This document shows, piece by piece, positions 50,418 to 60,487 of a stretch of 64,000 bases of DNA. Both the position numbers and the translations under genes were made by a program. Position 1 is the stretch's first letter. Every line of letters starts with the position of its first letter. The notes under the pieces are model-generated. The model ran no database searches, was not told the origin of the DNA, and saw nothing but the letters and a program-made list of their open reading frames with translations. Source of the DNA: Ochrobactrum teleogrylli. Lineage in GTDB: Bacteria; Pseudomonadota; Alphaproteobacteria; Rhizobiales; Rhizobiaceae. The stretch covers positions 499,869-563,868 of the forward strand of contig NZ_VEWL01000001.1 in NCBI RefSeq assembly GCF_006376685.1. The letters run 5' to 3'.

Positions 50418-50441
50418 CCGAAAATCGACTTCGATTTTCGG
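50418..50441. repeat. Palindrome between gatA and the GNAT gene
   Basis: CCGAAAATCGA and TCGATTTTCGG (11-bp arms, 2-base centre). Similar CGAAAATCGA/TCGATTTTCG palindromes occur as dispersed intergenic repeats in Rhizobiales genomes (from memory, unchecked). The left edge overlaps the GNAT gene's ribosome-binding site (GGAAAG), so a folded mRNA might limit its translation. Confidence 0.7.
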
Positions 50442-50477
50442 GCCGATACAATCCCCGGCGAATTGCAGTTTCGACTT

Positions 50478-51959
50478 TTACCACCATTTGGCCGGAGTGA
50501 AGCGTCCGGCGGCCTGCTCGATAGCGTGGGCTGTCTGGAACAGGGTTTCTTCCTCGAACGGGCGACCAATCAGCTGAAGACCGAGCGGCAGGCCCTGCCC
50601 GTTGATGCCAGCAGGCACTGCAATGCCCGGAAGACCGGCCATGTTCACAGTCACGGTGAAGATGTCGTTGAGGTACATCTTGACCGGATCGTTAGCTAGG
50701 TCTTCATCGGCAAGGCCGAATGCAGCCGACGGCGTCGCAGGCGTGAGGATTGCGTGCACGCCCTTGGCGAAAACGTCCTCGAAGTCTTTCTTGATCAGCG
50801 TGCGAACTTTCTGGGCGCGCAGATAATAGGCGTCGTAATAACCAGCTGACAACACATAGGTGCCGATCACGATACGGCGCTTCACTTCCTTGCCGAAACC
50901 GGCCGCGCGGGTCTGCTCATACATGTCGGCAATGTCCTTGCCGGGCACACGCAGGCCATAGCGCACGCCGTCATAGCGCGCGAGGTTGGACGAAGCTTCC
51001 GCCGGTGCGACGATGTAATAAGCAGGCAGCGCATATTTCGTGTGCGGCAGCGAAATATCGACGATCTCGGCACCGGCATCCTTCAGATACTGGATGCCCT
51101 TCTGCCACAGTTCTTCGATCTCGCCCGGCATGCCATCGACGCGATATTCCCGCGGAATGCCGATCTTGATGCCCTTCAGCGACTTGCCGATGGCGGCTTC
51201 ATAATCCGGCACCGGCAGATCGACCGAGGTGGTGTCCTTCAGGTCGAGCGATGCCATGGACTTGAGCAGAATAGCGGCATCGCGTACGTCGCGGGCAATC
51301 GGACCAGCCTGATCGAGCGACGAAGCGAAGGCAACCGTGCCCCAGCGCGACACGCGTCCATAGGTCGGCTTGATGCCGACCGTGCCGGTGAAGGCTGCAG
51401 GCTGGCGGATCGAGCCGCCCGTATCGGTCGCGGTGGCGCCGGCGCAAAGCTGTGCGGCGACGGCAGCAGCCGAACCGCCGGACGAACCGCCCGGCACCAG
51501 ATCGGCATTGGAACCCTTGGCGCGCCACGGGTTCTTGACCGAGCCATAATAGGAGGTTTCGTTGGACGAGCCCATGGCGAATTCGTCCATGTTGAGCTTG
51601 CCCAGCATGACCGCGCCGTCAGCCCAGAGATTGGCGGTGACGGTCGATTCATATTCCGGCTTGAAGCCGTCGAGAATATGCGAGCAAGCCTGCGTATGCA
51701 CACCCTTGGTTGCGAACAGGTCTTTCACGCCGAGCGGGATGCCTTCCAGCGTGCCCGCTTCGCCCTTGGCGATGCGCTCATCCGAGGCCTTGGCCATGGA
51801 ACGCGCCTGATCGTGCGTAACGGTCACATAGGCATTGATGGCTTCATTGGCGGTGTCGATAGCGGCCAGATAGGCATCGGTCAGCTCGGTCGCGGTGATG
51901 GCCTTGGCCTTCAGCTTGTCGCGCGCTTCGGCAATGGTCAGTGCGGTCAGTTCGCTCAT
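50478..51959 (-). CDS. gatA: Asp-tRNA(Asn)/Glu-tRNA(Gln) amidotransferase subunit A
   Basis: 493 residues. The amidase signature with its Ser-cisSer-Lys triad is intact: Lys in [15 protein letters not shown], cisSer in [16 protein letters not shown] and nucleophilic Ser in [16 protein letters not shown]. It supplies ammonia for transamidation of misacylated tRNA. The ATG at 51959 is favoured by AGGA 7 bases upstream. It lies downstream of gatC and a GNAT gene on the minus strand; gatB is not in the window at this locus. Confidence 0.96.
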   Translation of the reverse strand: MSELTALTIAEARDKLKAKAITATELTDAYLAAIDTANEAINAYVTVTHDQARSMAKASDERIAKGEAGTLEGIPLGVKDLFATKGVHTQACSHILDGFKPEYESTVTANLWADGAVMLGKLNMDEFAMGSSNETSYYGSVKNPWRAKGSNADLVPGGSSGGSAAAVAAQLCAGATATDTGGSIRQPAAFTGTVGIKPTYGRVSRWGTVAFASSLDQAGPIARDVRDAAILLKSMASLDLKDTTSVDLPVPDYEAAIGKSLKGIKIGIPREYRVDGMPGEIEELWQKGIQYLKDAGAEIVDISLPHTKYALPAYYIVAPAEASSNLARYDGVRYGLRVPGKDIADMYEQTRAAGFGKEVKRRIVIGTYVLSAGYYDAYYLRAQKVRTLIKKDFEDVFAKGVHAILTPATPSAAFGLADEDLANDPVKMYLNDIFTVTVNMAGLPGIAVPAGINGQGLPLGLQLIGRPFEEETLFQTAHAIEQAAGRFTPAKWW

Positions 51960-51971
51960 CGTCAAATCCTG

Positions 51972-52448
51972 TCAGTGCGCCTCAGAGAGACGCTTTTCAA
52001 AAAAGGCGCTGTATTCGGAGTCCGGATAGTCCAGAACCACACCGCAGCGCGTAAAACCCGAATTCTCATAAAGCCGCCAGGCACCGGCAAAGCCGGGGCC
52101 CGTCCCGGTTTCGAGCACAAGGCGGGAAACGTTTTTGGCGTTTGCCGCATCGACAATCGCATCCACGAGAGCAGACCCCACACGTTTGCCGCGCACTTCC
52201 GGGCGGGTGAACATGCGTTTCAATTCGCCGATGCCGTCTTCGTGCAGCTTCAAAGCGCCGCAACCGACAGCCCTGCCCGTCTCGTCGCGGGCCACGAAAA
52301 CCGTGGTATCCGGCTCCGCCATCTGCTCAACTGTCATCTTGAACTGGAATTCCAGTGGCGACAGCGGCAGCATATGCGCGTTCAGGTGCTCGACCAGCTC
52401 GCGCACGTCGTCCTGCAATGGGGTCTCGATGGAAACCCGAACGGCCAT
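51972..52448 (-). CDS. GNAT-family N-acetyltransferase inserted between gatC and gatA
   Basis: 158 residues. The fold is evident: VFVARDETGRAVGCGALKLHEDGIGELKRMFTRPEVRGKRVGSALVDAIVDAA has the beta4 strand and acetyl-CoA loop (RGKRVGSAL), then LYENSGFTRCG at the end. It starts 3 bases after gatC's stop and ends 12 bases before gatA's start, so it is part of the gat transcript. Its substrate is unknown; a role in tRNA or translation is only suggested by position. Confidence 0.88.
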   Translation of the reverse strand: MAVRVSIETPLQDDVRELVEHLNAHMLPLSPLEFQFKMTVEQMAEPDTTVFVARDETGRAVGCGALKLHEDGIGELKRMFTRPEVRGKRVGSALVDAIVDAANAKNVSRLVLETGTGPGFAGAWRLYENSGFTRCGVVLDYPDSEYSAFFEKRLSEAH

Positions 52449-52451
52449 GGC

Positions 52452-52739
52452 TTACTCCACGACCTTCGGAACGACGAAGAAATTGTCTTCCGTGACTGGC
52501 GCATTGGCAACCACGGCATCGGCGATGCCGCCATCGGTCACCTTGTCGTCGCGCAGGCGCATATTCATCGGCGTCACCGAGGTCATCGGCTCGACGCCGT
52601 CAACATTGACTTCGTTCAATTGCTCGACAAAGCCCAGAATTGCATTGAGTTCACCGGTCATGCGCTCGGCATCGTCTTCGCTGACGGCGATGCGCGCGAG
52701 ATGCGCAACGCGTTTGACGGTGGAAATATCGACGGACAT
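52452..52739 (-). CDS. gatC: Asp-tRNA(Asn)/Glu-tRNA(Gln) amidotransferase subunit C
   Basis: 95 residues starting [22 protein letters not shown], preceded by GGAGAACAG. VAHLARIxV and the [14 protein letters not shown] segment are hallmarks of GatC, the belt subunit joining GatA and GatB. A longer upstream frame (to 52781) has no conserved sequence. Confidence 0.95.
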   Translation of the reverse strand: MSVDISTVKRVAHLARIAVSEDDAERMTGELNAILGFVEQLNEVNVDGVEPMTSVTPMNMRLRDDKVTDGGIADAVVANAPVTEDNFFVVPKVVE

Positions 52740-52817
52740 TCTGTTCTCCGCAAATGCTGTATCAGGGCGGCGACCCGCCACCCTGAAGGTTCTTTGCTAC
52801 GGCTATAACGGCGCGAT

Positions 52818-52850
52818 TGTTGAAGCGCAACATTTCTTGGCGCTTCAACA
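52818..52850 (-). terminator. Hairpin after the UPF0173 gene
   Basis: A perfect 11-bp stem (TGTTGAAGCGC / GCGCTTCAACA on either strand) with an 11-base loop, 4 bases past the UPF0173 stop. No U-run follows on the minus strand. It may act as a weak terminator or an mRNA end before gatC. Confidence 0.45.
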
Positions 52851-52854
52851 GGGA

Positions 52855-53562
52855 TTAGAAGCTGTGAACGGTGCCGGCAGGATCTGCCAGAACCTTCGTG
52901 CCGGGATGATCGGCCATACCGGCCACAAACTTTTCCGCGGTTTGGTCGATGATCGGGAAAGAACCGTAATGGCAGGGCAACACGGTCTTGAAGTTGAAAT
53001 AACGCTGGCAGGCCAGAGCCGCCACCGCACCGCCCATGGTGAAGCGGTCGCCAACCGGCACAATGCCGATTTCCGGTTGGTGCAACTCGTGGATGAGCGC
53101 CATGTCGGAGAAAATATCCGTATCGCCCATGTGATAAAGCGTAGGATCGTCTTCAAAGTGGAACACCAGACCGTTCGGGTTGCCAAGCGCCTGCGAAACA
53201 CCGTTTTCCGTCAGAAAAGCCGAGGAATGCAGCGCATTGACAAAGGTGACGGTGAAGCCGTCATGCGACTGCGTGCCGCCGGTGTTGCCCATCTCGAGCT
53301 TTTCAACGCCCTGTGTGCCGAGCCAGCTTGCCAGATCGGCATTGGCGATAACCGTCGCGCCATGCTCCTTGGCAATGGCAACCGTGTCGCCGATGTGATC
53401 GCCGTGGCCGTGGGTCAGTGCAATATGGGTGACGCCTTTGGTCGCTTCCTTGAAGTCGATGCCTTTTGCCCCGGGATTGCCGTTCAGGAACGGATCGATG
53501 AGGATGACCGCCTTTGCGGTTTCAATGCGGAAGGCGGCATGGCCAAGCCAGGTCAGTTTCAT
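52855..53562 (-). CDS. UPF0173 metal-dependent hydrolase
   Basis: 235 residues of the metallo-beta-lactamase superfamily. [14 protein letters not shown] starts the protein and matches the UPF0173 consensus; an AAGGAGAAT ribosome-binding site supports this ATG over the longer open frame. The metal site is [13 protein letters not shown], with further histidines at [23 protein letters not shown] and [11 protein letters not shown]. Biological substrate is unknown. It is divergent from ruvX across 100 bases. Confidence 0.92.
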   Translation of the reverse strand: MKLTWLGHAAFRIETAKAVILIDPFLNGNPGAKGIDFKEATKGVTHIALTHGHGDHIGDTVAIAKEHGATVIANADLASWLGTQGVEKLEMGNTGGTQSHDGFTVTFVNALHSSAFLTENGVSQALGNPNGLVFHFEDDPTLYHMGDTDIFSDMALIHELHQPEIGIVPVGDRFTMGGAVAALACQRYFNFKTVLPCHYGSFPIIDQTAEKFVAGMADHPGTKVLADPAGTVHSF

Positions 53563-53662
53563 GACGATTCTCCTTCGATCTCGATTTCCGGGTTGAGAAC
53601 AGATATGACGCCCATAAAGTTGAAAGCAATATGAAGACCACTTCAAATTCCGATGAGGACTT

Positions 53663-54163
53663 ATGGCTATCGTTGAAATCGAGGAAATCCCGGCGCTGCT
53701 GAAGCCCGGTCAGACGATTGCCGGATTGGACCTTGGCACCAAAACCATAGGCGTCGCCGTATCGGACCTCGGTTTCTCCTTTGCCAATCCGCGTCCGGTC
53801 ATCAAACGCGTGAAATTCACGCTGGATGCGCAAACGCTTTTGAAGGCGCTGGAGGCGGATAGGGTCGGCGTGATCGTGATCGGCTTGCCTATGAATATGG
53901 ACGGCACTTCCGGTCCCCGTGTTCAGGCAACCCGCGCTTTCGTGCGCACCATGCAGCCGCTGACCGATCTGCCCTTCGTGTTCTGGGATGAACGGCTGTC
54001 CACCGTTGCCGCTGAACGCGCGCTGATCGGCATGGATGTATCACGCGGCAAGCGCGCCGAACGCATCGATTCGGCTGCTGCTGCCTTCATCCTGCAAGGC
54101 GCGCTCGACCGCCTGCATCTGATCAGGCGGTCGGAAGCCGATGACGATTACGACGCCGGATAA
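53663..54163 (+). CDS. ruvX: RuvX/YqgF Holliday-junction resolvase-like protein
   Basis: 166 residues. The RNase H fold with DxG in the first strand ([16 protein letters not shown]), the [19 protein letters not shown] strand-loop and [18 protein letters not shown] are diagnostic. YqgF homologues process 16S rRNA 5' ends and Holliday junctions. The 3' end overlaps the convergent aidB by 16 bases (54148-54163). Confidence 0.93.
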   Translation: MAIVEIEEIPALLKPGQTIAGLDLGTKTIGVAVSDLGFSFANPRPVIKRVKFTLDAQTLLKALEADRVGVIVIGLPMNMDGTSGPRVQATRAFVRTMQPLTDLPFVFWDERLSTVAAERALIGMDVSRGKRAERIDSAAAAFILQGALDRLHLIRRSEADDDYDAG

Positions 54164-55776
54164 AGCTGGTCGAGAATGCGCATCGCATCATGGCGCGCAT
54201 CGAGCATGCCATAGGTGCTGCGCCACTGGCCGCCGAGCCGGGTTTCGATGAAGGCATCAGCAATGTCGTCCGCGCCGAGCTGGCGCAATTCCGCCGCCGC
54301 AGCCGCATAGGCAAGCTGTTCCGTCAGAAGACGGGCAACCCCCTGATCGCTTTCCGTCAGTTGCAAAGCAGCGCGCAGAACGTCGATGGTGCCCTGCCCG
54401 CGCTGGCCAAGTTGTCCGCCGATCCATTCCAGCACTTCGTCAAACAGACCGGGCGCACGCGACAGCACCCGCGCCACATCCAGCGCCATGACATTGCCAG
54501 AACCTTCCCATATGGCGTTGACCGGCGCTTCGCGATAGGCGCGGGCCAGATTGCCGTCTTCGATATAGCCGTTGCCGCCAAGACACTCCATGGCTTCGTA
54601 AAGCAAGGCGGGCGCAATCTTGCACACCCAATATTTCACCACCGGCGTCATGCAGCGGGCGAAAGCAGCTTCGGCGCGATCACCAGCCGCCATGTCAAAG
54701 GCGCGGGCAAGGCGCATGGAAAGCGCTGTCGCACCAGCAACATCCAGCGCCATATCGGCCAGAACACGGCTCATCAAAGGTTGTTCGATCAGAGACTTAC
54801 CGAAGACCTCGCGGTGACGGCAGTGGTGCACCGCCTCCGCCAGACCGGAGCGCATCAGGCCTGCCGATGCAACGGCACAATCAAGCCGTGTCAGCGTTAC
54901 CATGTCCATGATGGTTTTTACGCCCTCGCCCGGATTGCCGATCAGCTGGCCGATGGCGCCGTCGAACTCGACTTCCGAAGAGGCGTTGGACTTGTTGCCG
55001 AGCTTGTCCTTGAGCCGCTGGAAGGCAAAGCCGTTGCCTTTACCTTCCGAAGTGAGGCGCGGAACCAGAAAGCAGGAAAGCTGCTCATCGACCTGCGCCA
55101 GAACCAGAAACGCATCCGACATCGGCGCGGACATGAACCATTTATGCCCGGTGATCGTATAGGTGCCCTCCTCATTGACTGTCGCGCGGGTCGTGTTGGT
55201 GCGCACATCCGTGCCGCCCTGCTTTTCCGTCATGCCCATGCCGAGCGTGACGCCGTTTTTGCCGAGCGCGGGCTTTTGAGAAAAGTCGTATTTGCGCGAC
55301 AGGACCGCCGGAGACCACTCTTTGTAGATGTCCGGCGCGCCCATCAATGCCGCAAGCGAGGCGCTTGTCATGGTGAGTGGGCAAAGGTGCCCGGCTTCAA
55401 GCTGTGCGGTGAGATAAAAGCGTGCGGCGCGCGCCTGATGACGGCGACCGGTCTCTGCCGGATTATCCTCCCAGATCGAGCAATGCAGGCCCTGCGCGAT
55501 GGAGCGGCGCATGAGTGCGTGATAGGCCGGGTGATATTCGACCAGATCGATACGGTTGCCCTGCCGGTCATGGGTGCGCAGCTTTGGCAGTTCCGTATTA
55601 GCCAGTCGCGCCAGATCCTGCGCTTCCGCCGACAGCACGAAACGCCCTGTCTGTTCCAGCTCATTGTGGAGCTCTTTTGGAAAACGAGCCGCAATCTGCA
55701 TCAGAAGCGGATCGCCCAGATATGCATTGGTGCCCGTCATGGGCGGCGTCTGGTTGGTGACTTCGTGCGTTTTCAA
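54148..55776 (-). CDS. aidB: AidB-type acyl-CoA dehydrogenase, alkylation response
   Basis: 542 residues (E. coli AidB 541) from a TTG; the preceding residues HEVTNQTPP match AidB HxVxNQxxP, which supports the TTG. Shared features: [27 protein letters not shown] region, [40 protein letters not shown], and [35 protein letters not shown] near the FAD site. AidB binds DNA and limits alkylation damage. Its C-terminal end overlaps ruvX. Confidence 0.93.
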   Translation of the reverse strand: MKTHEVTNQTPPMTGTNAYLGDPLLMQIAARFPKELHNELEQTGRFVLSAEAQDLARLANTELPKLRTHDRQGNRIDLVEYHPAYHALMRRSIAQGLHCSIWEDNPAETGRRHQARAARFYLTAQLEAGHLCPLTMTSASLAALMGAPDIYKEWSPAVLSRKYDFSQKPALGKNGVTLGMGMTEKQGGTDVRTNTTRATVNEEGTYTITGHKWFMSAPMSDAFLVLAQVDEQLSCFLVPRLTSEGKGNGFAFQRLKDKLGNKSNASSEVEFDGAIGQLIGNPGEGVKTIMDMVTLTRLDCAVASAGLMRSGLAEAVHHCRHREVFGKSLIEQPLMSRVLADMALDVAGATALSMRLARAFDMAAGDRAEAAFARCMTPVVKYWVCKIAPALLYEAMECLGGNGYIEDGNLARAYREAPVNAIWEGSGNVMALDVARVLSRAPGLFDEVLEWIGGQLGQRGQGTIDVLRAALQLTESDQGVARLLTEQLAYAAAAAELRQLGADDIADAFIETRLGGQWRSTYGMLDARHDAMRILDQLYPAS

Positions 55777-55958
55777 AGGCTCATTCCGTGCTGTTCGTTT
55801 TGTTCAACTTAACCGTCTTGCACCGCATTTGCTAAAAATTTGCCATCCATTCCCGAATTTGTCGCTCAAACGACACAGGTTTTTCTTGGGGAATCGGCAG
55901 ATGCCGTTATAAGGACGGTTGCGGGCTTAGTGCTATGGTCCTATACGGGTGACTTGCC

Positions 55959-56927
55959 ATGATAAAAGAACCGGTCTCTCCGCTTTTCCCTCACCGCCAC
56001 CTGCTTGGTATCAAGGGGCTATCGCCCCTGGACATTCTCTGCCTCCTCGATCTTGCCGATCAGGAAATCGCCGTATCCCGGCAGCCAGAGAAGAAAAAGT
56101 CCGTGCTGCGCGGTCGCACGCAAATCAATCTTTTCTTCGAAGCATCGACGCGAACGCAATCGTCGTTCGAACTGGCCGGTAAACGGCTCGGTGCCGACGT
56201 GATGAACATGTCGGTCGGCAATTCGTCGGTCAAGAAGGGCGAAACGCTCATCGATACGGCGATGACGCTGAACGCGATGCAACCGGATATTCTGGTCATC
56301 CGTCACGCCTCTGCCGGAGCTGCCGCCCTGCTCGCGCAAAAGGTCGGCTGCTCGGTCGTCAATGCGGGCGACGGCGCGCATGAGCATCCCACACAGGCCC
56401 TGCTGGATGCGCTGACGATCCGTCGCGCCAAAGGCCAGATCGAAAACCTGATTGTCGCCATTTGCGGCGATGTGCTCCACTCACGTGTGGCGCGCTCCAA
56501 CATTCTGCTTCTCAACGCCCTCGGTGCGCGCGTGCGTGTCGTCGCGCCATCCACGCTTCTGCCTTCCGGCATGGCGGATATGAGTGTCGAAGTCTTCAAC
56601 TCGATGGAGGAAGGTCTGAAAGACGCCGATGTGGTCATGATGTTGCGCTTGCAACGCGAGCGCATGGCAGGTGCCTTCGTGCCGTCGGTGCGTGAATATT
56701 TCCGCTTCTACGGCCTCGATAAGGAAAAACTGAAACACGCCAAGCCTGACGCGCTCGTCATGCATCCCGGTCCGATGAACCGTGGCGTCGAAATCGCCTC
56801 GGATGTCGCCGATGGCCCGCAGAGCGTCATCCAGCAGCAGGTGGAAATGGGCGTTGCCGTGCGCATGGCCGTGATGGAAGCCCTACTCGATCCGCGCCGA
56901 AATCCAAGCAACGGAGAAGCAGCATGA
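55959..56927 (+). CDS. pyrB: Aspartate carbamoyltransferase catalytic subunit
   Basis: 322 residues. The carbamoyl-phosphate loop [23 protein letters not shown] is present, followed by [23 protein letters not shown] and the late [14 protein letters not shown], which carry active-site residues (His, Arg, Pro-Gly-Pro loop). It joins aspartate and carbamoyl phosphate in pyrimidine synthesis. The pyrC-like gene overlaps its last 4 bases (ATGA), as in species with a PyrB-PyrC' holoenzyme. Confidence 0.95.
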   Translation: MIKEPVSPLFPHRHLLGIKGLSPLDILCLLDLADQEIAVSRQPEKKKSVLRGRTQINLFFEASTRTQSSFELAGKRLGADVMNMSVGNSSVKKGETLIDTAMTLNAMQPDILVIRHASAGAAALLAQKVGCSVVNAGDGAHEHPTQALLDALTIRRAKGQIENLIVAICGDVLHSRVARSNILLLNALGARVRVVAPSTLLPSGMADMSVEVFNSMEEGLKDADVVMMLRLQRERMAGAFVPSVREYFRFYGLDKEKLKHAKPDALVMHPGPMNRGVEIASDVADGPQSVIQQQVEMGVAVRMAVMEALLDPRRNPSNGEAA

Positions 56928-58210
56928 GCGCCGTTCTGTTTGAAAATGCGCGCATCGTCGATCCGTCGCGCGGTCTCGATGAAACCGGCAGCGTGCTGAT
57001 CCGCGACGGCAAGATCGTTGCCGCCGGAGCGGATGCCCGCAATCAGGGCGCGCCGGAAGGCGCGGAAATCATCGATCTGGACGGTAAGGCAGTTCTGCCC
57101 GGTCTGGTCGATTCGCGGGTGTTTATCGGCGAGCCGGGCGCGGAACACCGCGAAACCATTGCTTCAGCCAGCCGCGCTGCTGCCGCCGGTGGTGTGACTT
57201 CTATCATCATGATGCCGGATACCGATCCGGTCATCGACGATGTGGCACTGGTGGAGTTCGTCAAGCGCACTGCCCGCGATACAGCCGTTGTCAATGTGCA
57301 CCCGGCGGCTGCGATCACCAAGGGGCTGCACGGCGAAGAAATGACTGAAATCGGTCTGTTGCGCGATGCCGGTGCGGTCGCCTTCACCGAAGGCCGTCAG
57401 ACAATAGCCAATACGCAGCTGATGCGCCGCGCACTGACCTATGCCCGCGATTTCAACGCGGTCATCGCCTGTGAAACTCGCGATCCTTATCTCGGTGCCA
57501 ATGGCGTGATGAATGAAGGCCTGTTCGCAAGCTGGCTCGGCCTGTCCGGAAGTCCGCGTGAAGCCGAGGTCATCCCGCTGGAGCGCGATCTGCGCCTCGC
57601 CGCGCTGACCAACAGCAATTATCACGCGGCACAGCTTTCCTGCGCCATGTCGGCAGATGCCATGCGCCGTGCCAAGGACCTTGGCGCCAAGGTGACGGCA
57701 GGTGTGTCGATCAACCACTTGTCGCTCAATGAGAACGATATTGGCGAGTTCCGCACCTTCTTCCGCCTGTCGCCGCCGCTGCGCAGTGAACAGGACCGGC
57801 TTGCCATGGTCGAGGCGGTCAAGAACGGCACCATCGATATTGTCGTCTCCGCGCATGATCCGCAGGATGTGGACACCAAGCGCCTGCCTTTTGCGGATGC
57901 AGAAGCCGGAGCCATCGGCCTGGAAACGCTTCTGGGCGCAGCCCTTCGTCTTTATCACAATGACAGCATCCCGCTGCTGCGTCTGGTTGAAGTGCTGTCT
58001 ACCGCCCCAGCGAAGATTTTCGGTCTGGATGCAGGCACGCTCAAGCCCGGCGCTTCCGCTGATCTTGCCATTGTCGATCTCGACGAGCCGTGGATTGTGC
58101 GGGAGGAAGAGCTGCATTCGCTTTCGAAGAACAGCTGTTTTGAAAGCGCCCGCTTTCAGGGTCGCGTTGTCCGCACTATAGTCGCCGGCAAGACCGTTTA
58201 TTCGGCATAA
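56924..58210 (+). CDS. Dihydroorotase homologue lacking the metal site (PyrC'-type)
   Basis: 428 residues and clearly of the class I dihydroorotase fold, but the catalytic ligands are replaced. The usual DxHVHLREPG reads [12 protein letters not shown] (residues 61-72), so both zinc histidines and the arginine are gone; the HAED-type histidine reads [12 protein letters not shown]; the DHAPH aspartate loop reads SAHDPQDVD (about 306-314). The protein is thus probably inactive as dihydroorotase and, like pseudomonad PyrC', a structural partner of PyrB. An active PyrC should exist elsewhere. Coupled to pyrB by a 4-base overlap. Confidence 0.9.
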   Translation: MSAVLFENARIVDPSRGLDETGSVLIRDGKIVAAGADARNQGAPEGAEIIDLDGKAVLPGLVDSRVFIGEPGAEHRETIASASRAAAAGGVTSIIMMPDTDPVIDDVALVEFVKRTARDTAVVNVHPAAAITKGLHGEEMTEIGLLRDAGAVAFTEGRQTIANTQLMRRALTYARDFNAVIACETRDPYLGANGVMNEGLFASWLGLSGSPREAEVIPLERDLRLAALTNSNYHAAQLSCAMSADAMRRAKDLGAKVTAGVSINHLSLNENDIGEFRTFFRLSPPLRSEQDRLAMVEAVKNGTIDIVVSAHDPQDVDTKRLPFADAEAGAIGLETLLGAALRLYHNDSIPLLRLVEVLSTAPAKIFGLDAGTLKPGASADLAIVDLDEPWIVREEELHSLSKNSCFESARFQGRVVRTIVAGKTVYSA

Positions 58211-58212
58211 GA

Positions 58213-58254
58213 ATCCACGGTCCCGGGAGGGGAATTCTTTTCGGGACCACGGAT
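58213..58254 (+). terminator. Hairpin between the pyrC-like gene and plsY
   Basis: GGTCCCG (58219-58225) pairs with CGGGACC (58242-58248), flanked by an outer ATCC/GGAT stem with a 2x2 internal loop. No strong U-run follows, so it may be a partial terminator or mRNA-processing element. Confidence 0.4.
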
Positions 58255-58280
58255 GACAATAAAAGCCAGAGGGAATCTAT

Positions 58281-58886
58281 ATGGCCGAAACCGGTTTCTT
58301 TAATCTCGTGCTCGTTGCGACACTAATATTCGGCTATCTCCTCGGTTCCATTCCTTTCGGGCTGATCCTCACCCGACTGGCGGGCTTGGGTGATGTGCGG
58401 TCCATCGGCTCGGGCAATATCGGCGCAACCAATGTGCTGCGCACCGGCAACAAGAAACTCGCCGCCGCGACACTTATTCTCGACGCGCTGAAGGGCACCT
58501 TTGCCGTGCTGATCGCCTGGCGCTATGGCGAAGGTGCCGCGATTGCTGCGGGCTTTGGCGCCTTTATCGGCCATCTCTTTCCGGTATGGATCGGCTTCAA
58601 GGGCGGCAAAGGCGTTGCCACCTATCTCGGCATTCTGATCGGCCTGGCATGGCCCGGCGCCTTGATCTTCGCCGCTGTCTGGATCGTAACCGCAATTGTC
58701 ACGCGTTATTCGTCGCTATCCGCGCTTCTGGCCAGTGTCATCGTGCCGATTGGCCTTTATTTCAAAGGCGACCACGCCATTGCGGGCCTGTTTGCAGTGC
58801 TGACAGTGATCATCTTCTTTAAGCATCACGCCAATATAAAGCGGCTTCTGAACGGCACCGAAAGCCGGATCGGAGCCAAGGGGTGA
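58281..58886 (+). CDS. plsY: Acyl-phosphate:glycerol-3-phosphate acyltransferase
   Basis: 201 residues, integral membrane. PlsY motifs: [38 protein letters not shown], then [12 protein letters not shown] and [21 protein letters not shown]. It acylates glycerol-3-phosphate in the first step of phospholipid synthesis. The start follows AGAGGGAATCT. dprA begins inside its last codons (GTG/ATG overlapping the TGA). Confidence 0.94.
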   Translation: MAETGFFNLVLVATLIFGYLLGSIPFGLILTRLAGLGDVRSIGSGNIGATNVLRTGNKKLAAATLILDALKGTFAVLIAWRYGEGAAIAAGFGAFIGHLFPVWIGFKGGKGVATYLGILIGLAWPGALIFAAVWIVTAIVTRYSSLSALLASVIVPIGLYFKGDHAIAGLFAVLTVIIFFKHHANIKRLLNGTESRIGAKG

Positions 58887-60049
58887 TGGAGGGTGCGAAT
58901 TCAAAAACCGGAATTCGCCTCTCAGATCGCCAGAGATTGAACTGGCTGCGCCTTATTCGTACCGACAATATCGGTGCGGTTACCTTTCGCGACCTTATCC
59001 TTTTTTGTGGTTCCGCCGCCAATGCGTTGGAGAGGCTGCCCGATCTCAACATCCGGGGCGGCAGCACCAGACCACTTCGCATTACGCCGATGGAAAATGC
59101 CGAGCGAGAACTGGAGGCAATCGAGCGCCATGGCGCTCGCCTCGTCGGCATGGGCGAACCGGATTATCCCGCGCAACTGAAGAACTGCGAAGCGCCGCCG
59201 CCTTTGGTGATCATCAAGGGCGGTGAGAACGTGTTCCGCAAGCCACCCGTTGCCATTGTCGGCTCGCGCAATGCTTCTGTTGTGGGTGCGCGCTTCACGG
59301 AGAAACTGGCGCGTGATCTCGGCGATGCGGGCTTTGCCGTGATTTCCGGCCTCGCGCGTGGCATTGATGCCGCCGCACACAAGGCCAGCCTGACGAGCGG
59401 CACGGTTGCCGTGCTGGCTGGAGGGCTGGATCGCCCCTACCCGCCTGAAAACCTGCCGCTATACCGCGCAATCCCCGAACATGACGGCGCTTTGATCACC
59501 GAAATGCCGATGGGCGCAGAACCGCGATCCCGCGATTTTCCGCGCCGTAACCGCATCATTGCCGGGCTTTCGCTCGGCCTGATCGTTGTGGAAGCGGCGG
59601 AACGCTCCGGTTCGCTGATCAGCGCGCGGATGGCGGGCGAAATGGGCCGCACGGTTTTCGCCGTGCCCGGCTCACCGCTGGACCCACGCGCCCGTGGCAC
59701 CAATGCGCTCCTGAAACAAGGCGCAACACTGGTCACCGGCGTGGAAGATGTGATCGAGGCACTCAATCCTATCTTGCGGCCGCAAGATCTTTTTAGCGCC
59801 GAAATTCCGCAGGCTGACGGTAACCATCAACTGGAAGAACCGCTGGATGAACTGCCCGCGCTCATGACGGATGAGGAACGTTACCGCATTGTGGACGTTC
59901 TCGGTCCAAGCCCGGTCGATATCGATAGTCTTGTCCGTCACACCGGCATTGGAGCCAGTCAGGTCCAGCTTATTCTGCTGGAACTTGATCTGGCGGGACG
60001 CCTTGTGCGCTATCCCGGCAATCAGATCGCCCTCCTCCCCGAGGGGTAA
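58886..60049 (+). CDS. dprA: DNA-processing protein DprA
   Basis: 387 residues from ATG 58886 (an overlapping GTG at 58883 is possible). N-terminal helical part, then the Rossmann-like DprA core: PVAIVGSRNASVVGARFTEKLARDLGDAGFAVISGLARGIDAAAHKASL, LAGGLDRPYPPENLPLYR and FPRRNRIIAGLSLGLIVVEAAERSGSL. A C-terminal winged-helix domain (about 320-385) is present. DprA loads RecA on incoming single-stranded DNA. Confidence 0.94.
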   Translation: MEGANSKTGIRLSDRQRLNWLRLIRTDNIGAVTFRDLILFCGSAANALERLPDLNIRGGSTRPLRITPMENAERELEAIERHGARLVGMGEPDYPAQLKNCEAPPPLVIIKGGENVFRKPPVAIVGSRNASVVGARFTEKLARDLGDAGFAVISGLARGIDAAAHKASLTSGTVAVLAGGLDRPYPPENLPLYRAIPEHDGALITEMPMGAEPRSRDFPRRNRIIAGLSLGLIVVEAAERSGSLISARMAGEMGRTVFAVPGSPLDPRARGTNALLKQGATLVTGVEDVIEALNPILRPQDLFSAEIPQADGNHQLEEPLDELPALMTDEERYRIVDVLGPSPVDIDSLVRHTGIGASQVQLILLELDLAGRLVRYPGNQIALLPEG

Positions 60050-60069
60050 TCTGTGCCCCGCCCGTTCCT

Positions 60070-60237
60070 TTAATGATTTCGCTTCCCCTCAATCAGATCC
60101 TTCGCCTCTTCCGAAGCCATTTGAATCATGTAAGCCAATAAGGGATTGTCTGTCTTCTTTGCCAGTTTCCCAAGTTCGCCCAGCATCTGTTCTATATATA
60201 CGAGGGTCTCAGGATTATCTTCACGACGTTGCTTCAT
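60070..60237 (-). CDS. Small hypothetical protein, 55 residues, between dprA and topA
   Basis: A frame too short for most ORF cut-offs: ATG at 60237 preceded by GGGGG, stop TAA at 60070. The product starts MKQRREDNPETLVYIEQMLG, has an acidic/aliphatic helix (LGELGKLAKK), and ends EEAKDLIEGKRNH. Predicted all-helical and cytoplasmic. Similar short proteins with an xIEQML-ELR start and ALAYxIEMAxxEA end are, I believe, common in Rhizobiales. No function can be given. It converges on dprA (20-base gap). Confidence 0.7.
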   Translation of the reverse strand: MKQRREDNPETLVYIEQMLGELGKLAKKTDNPLLAYMIQMASEEAKDLIEGKRNH

Positions 60238-60487
60238 GCTGCCCCCAACAAATAAGCAAGTAGCTTTATTAGAAAATCACTATGCAAATTATGAACGCTC
60301 CGACCATATTTGGCTCCAAATCTACCAAAAGTTACATATCTGGCAATCACTATTTATAGTTGTATTTCGCGATTTTTTGTCTCGCACTCTTGACCAAACG
60401 TCGCCCTCTGTTCATGTGGAAGGCAACAAATATGACGCGGTTGGGAGGCAAAACGCCTCTGCGGGGCGCGAATCTGGGCTGTTTTAA
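60238..60487. other. Intergenic region upstream of topA; divergent promoters expected
   Basis: AT-rich stretch of 250 bases with no coding sequence recognised. Contains the topA promoter and that of the 55-residue gene on the other strand. A short ORF on the plus strand across 60146-60487 has no ribosome-binding site or recognisable family. Confidence 0.45.

Noticed and set aside
51042..52808. 588-residue open frame opposite gatA-GNAT-gatC
   Set aside because: Spans three real genes on the other strand; cannot be real while all three are intact.
54190..55812. 540-residue open frame opposite aidB
   Set aside because: Opposite-strand shadow of a strongly conserved gene; no recognised domain and no ribosome-binding site logic.
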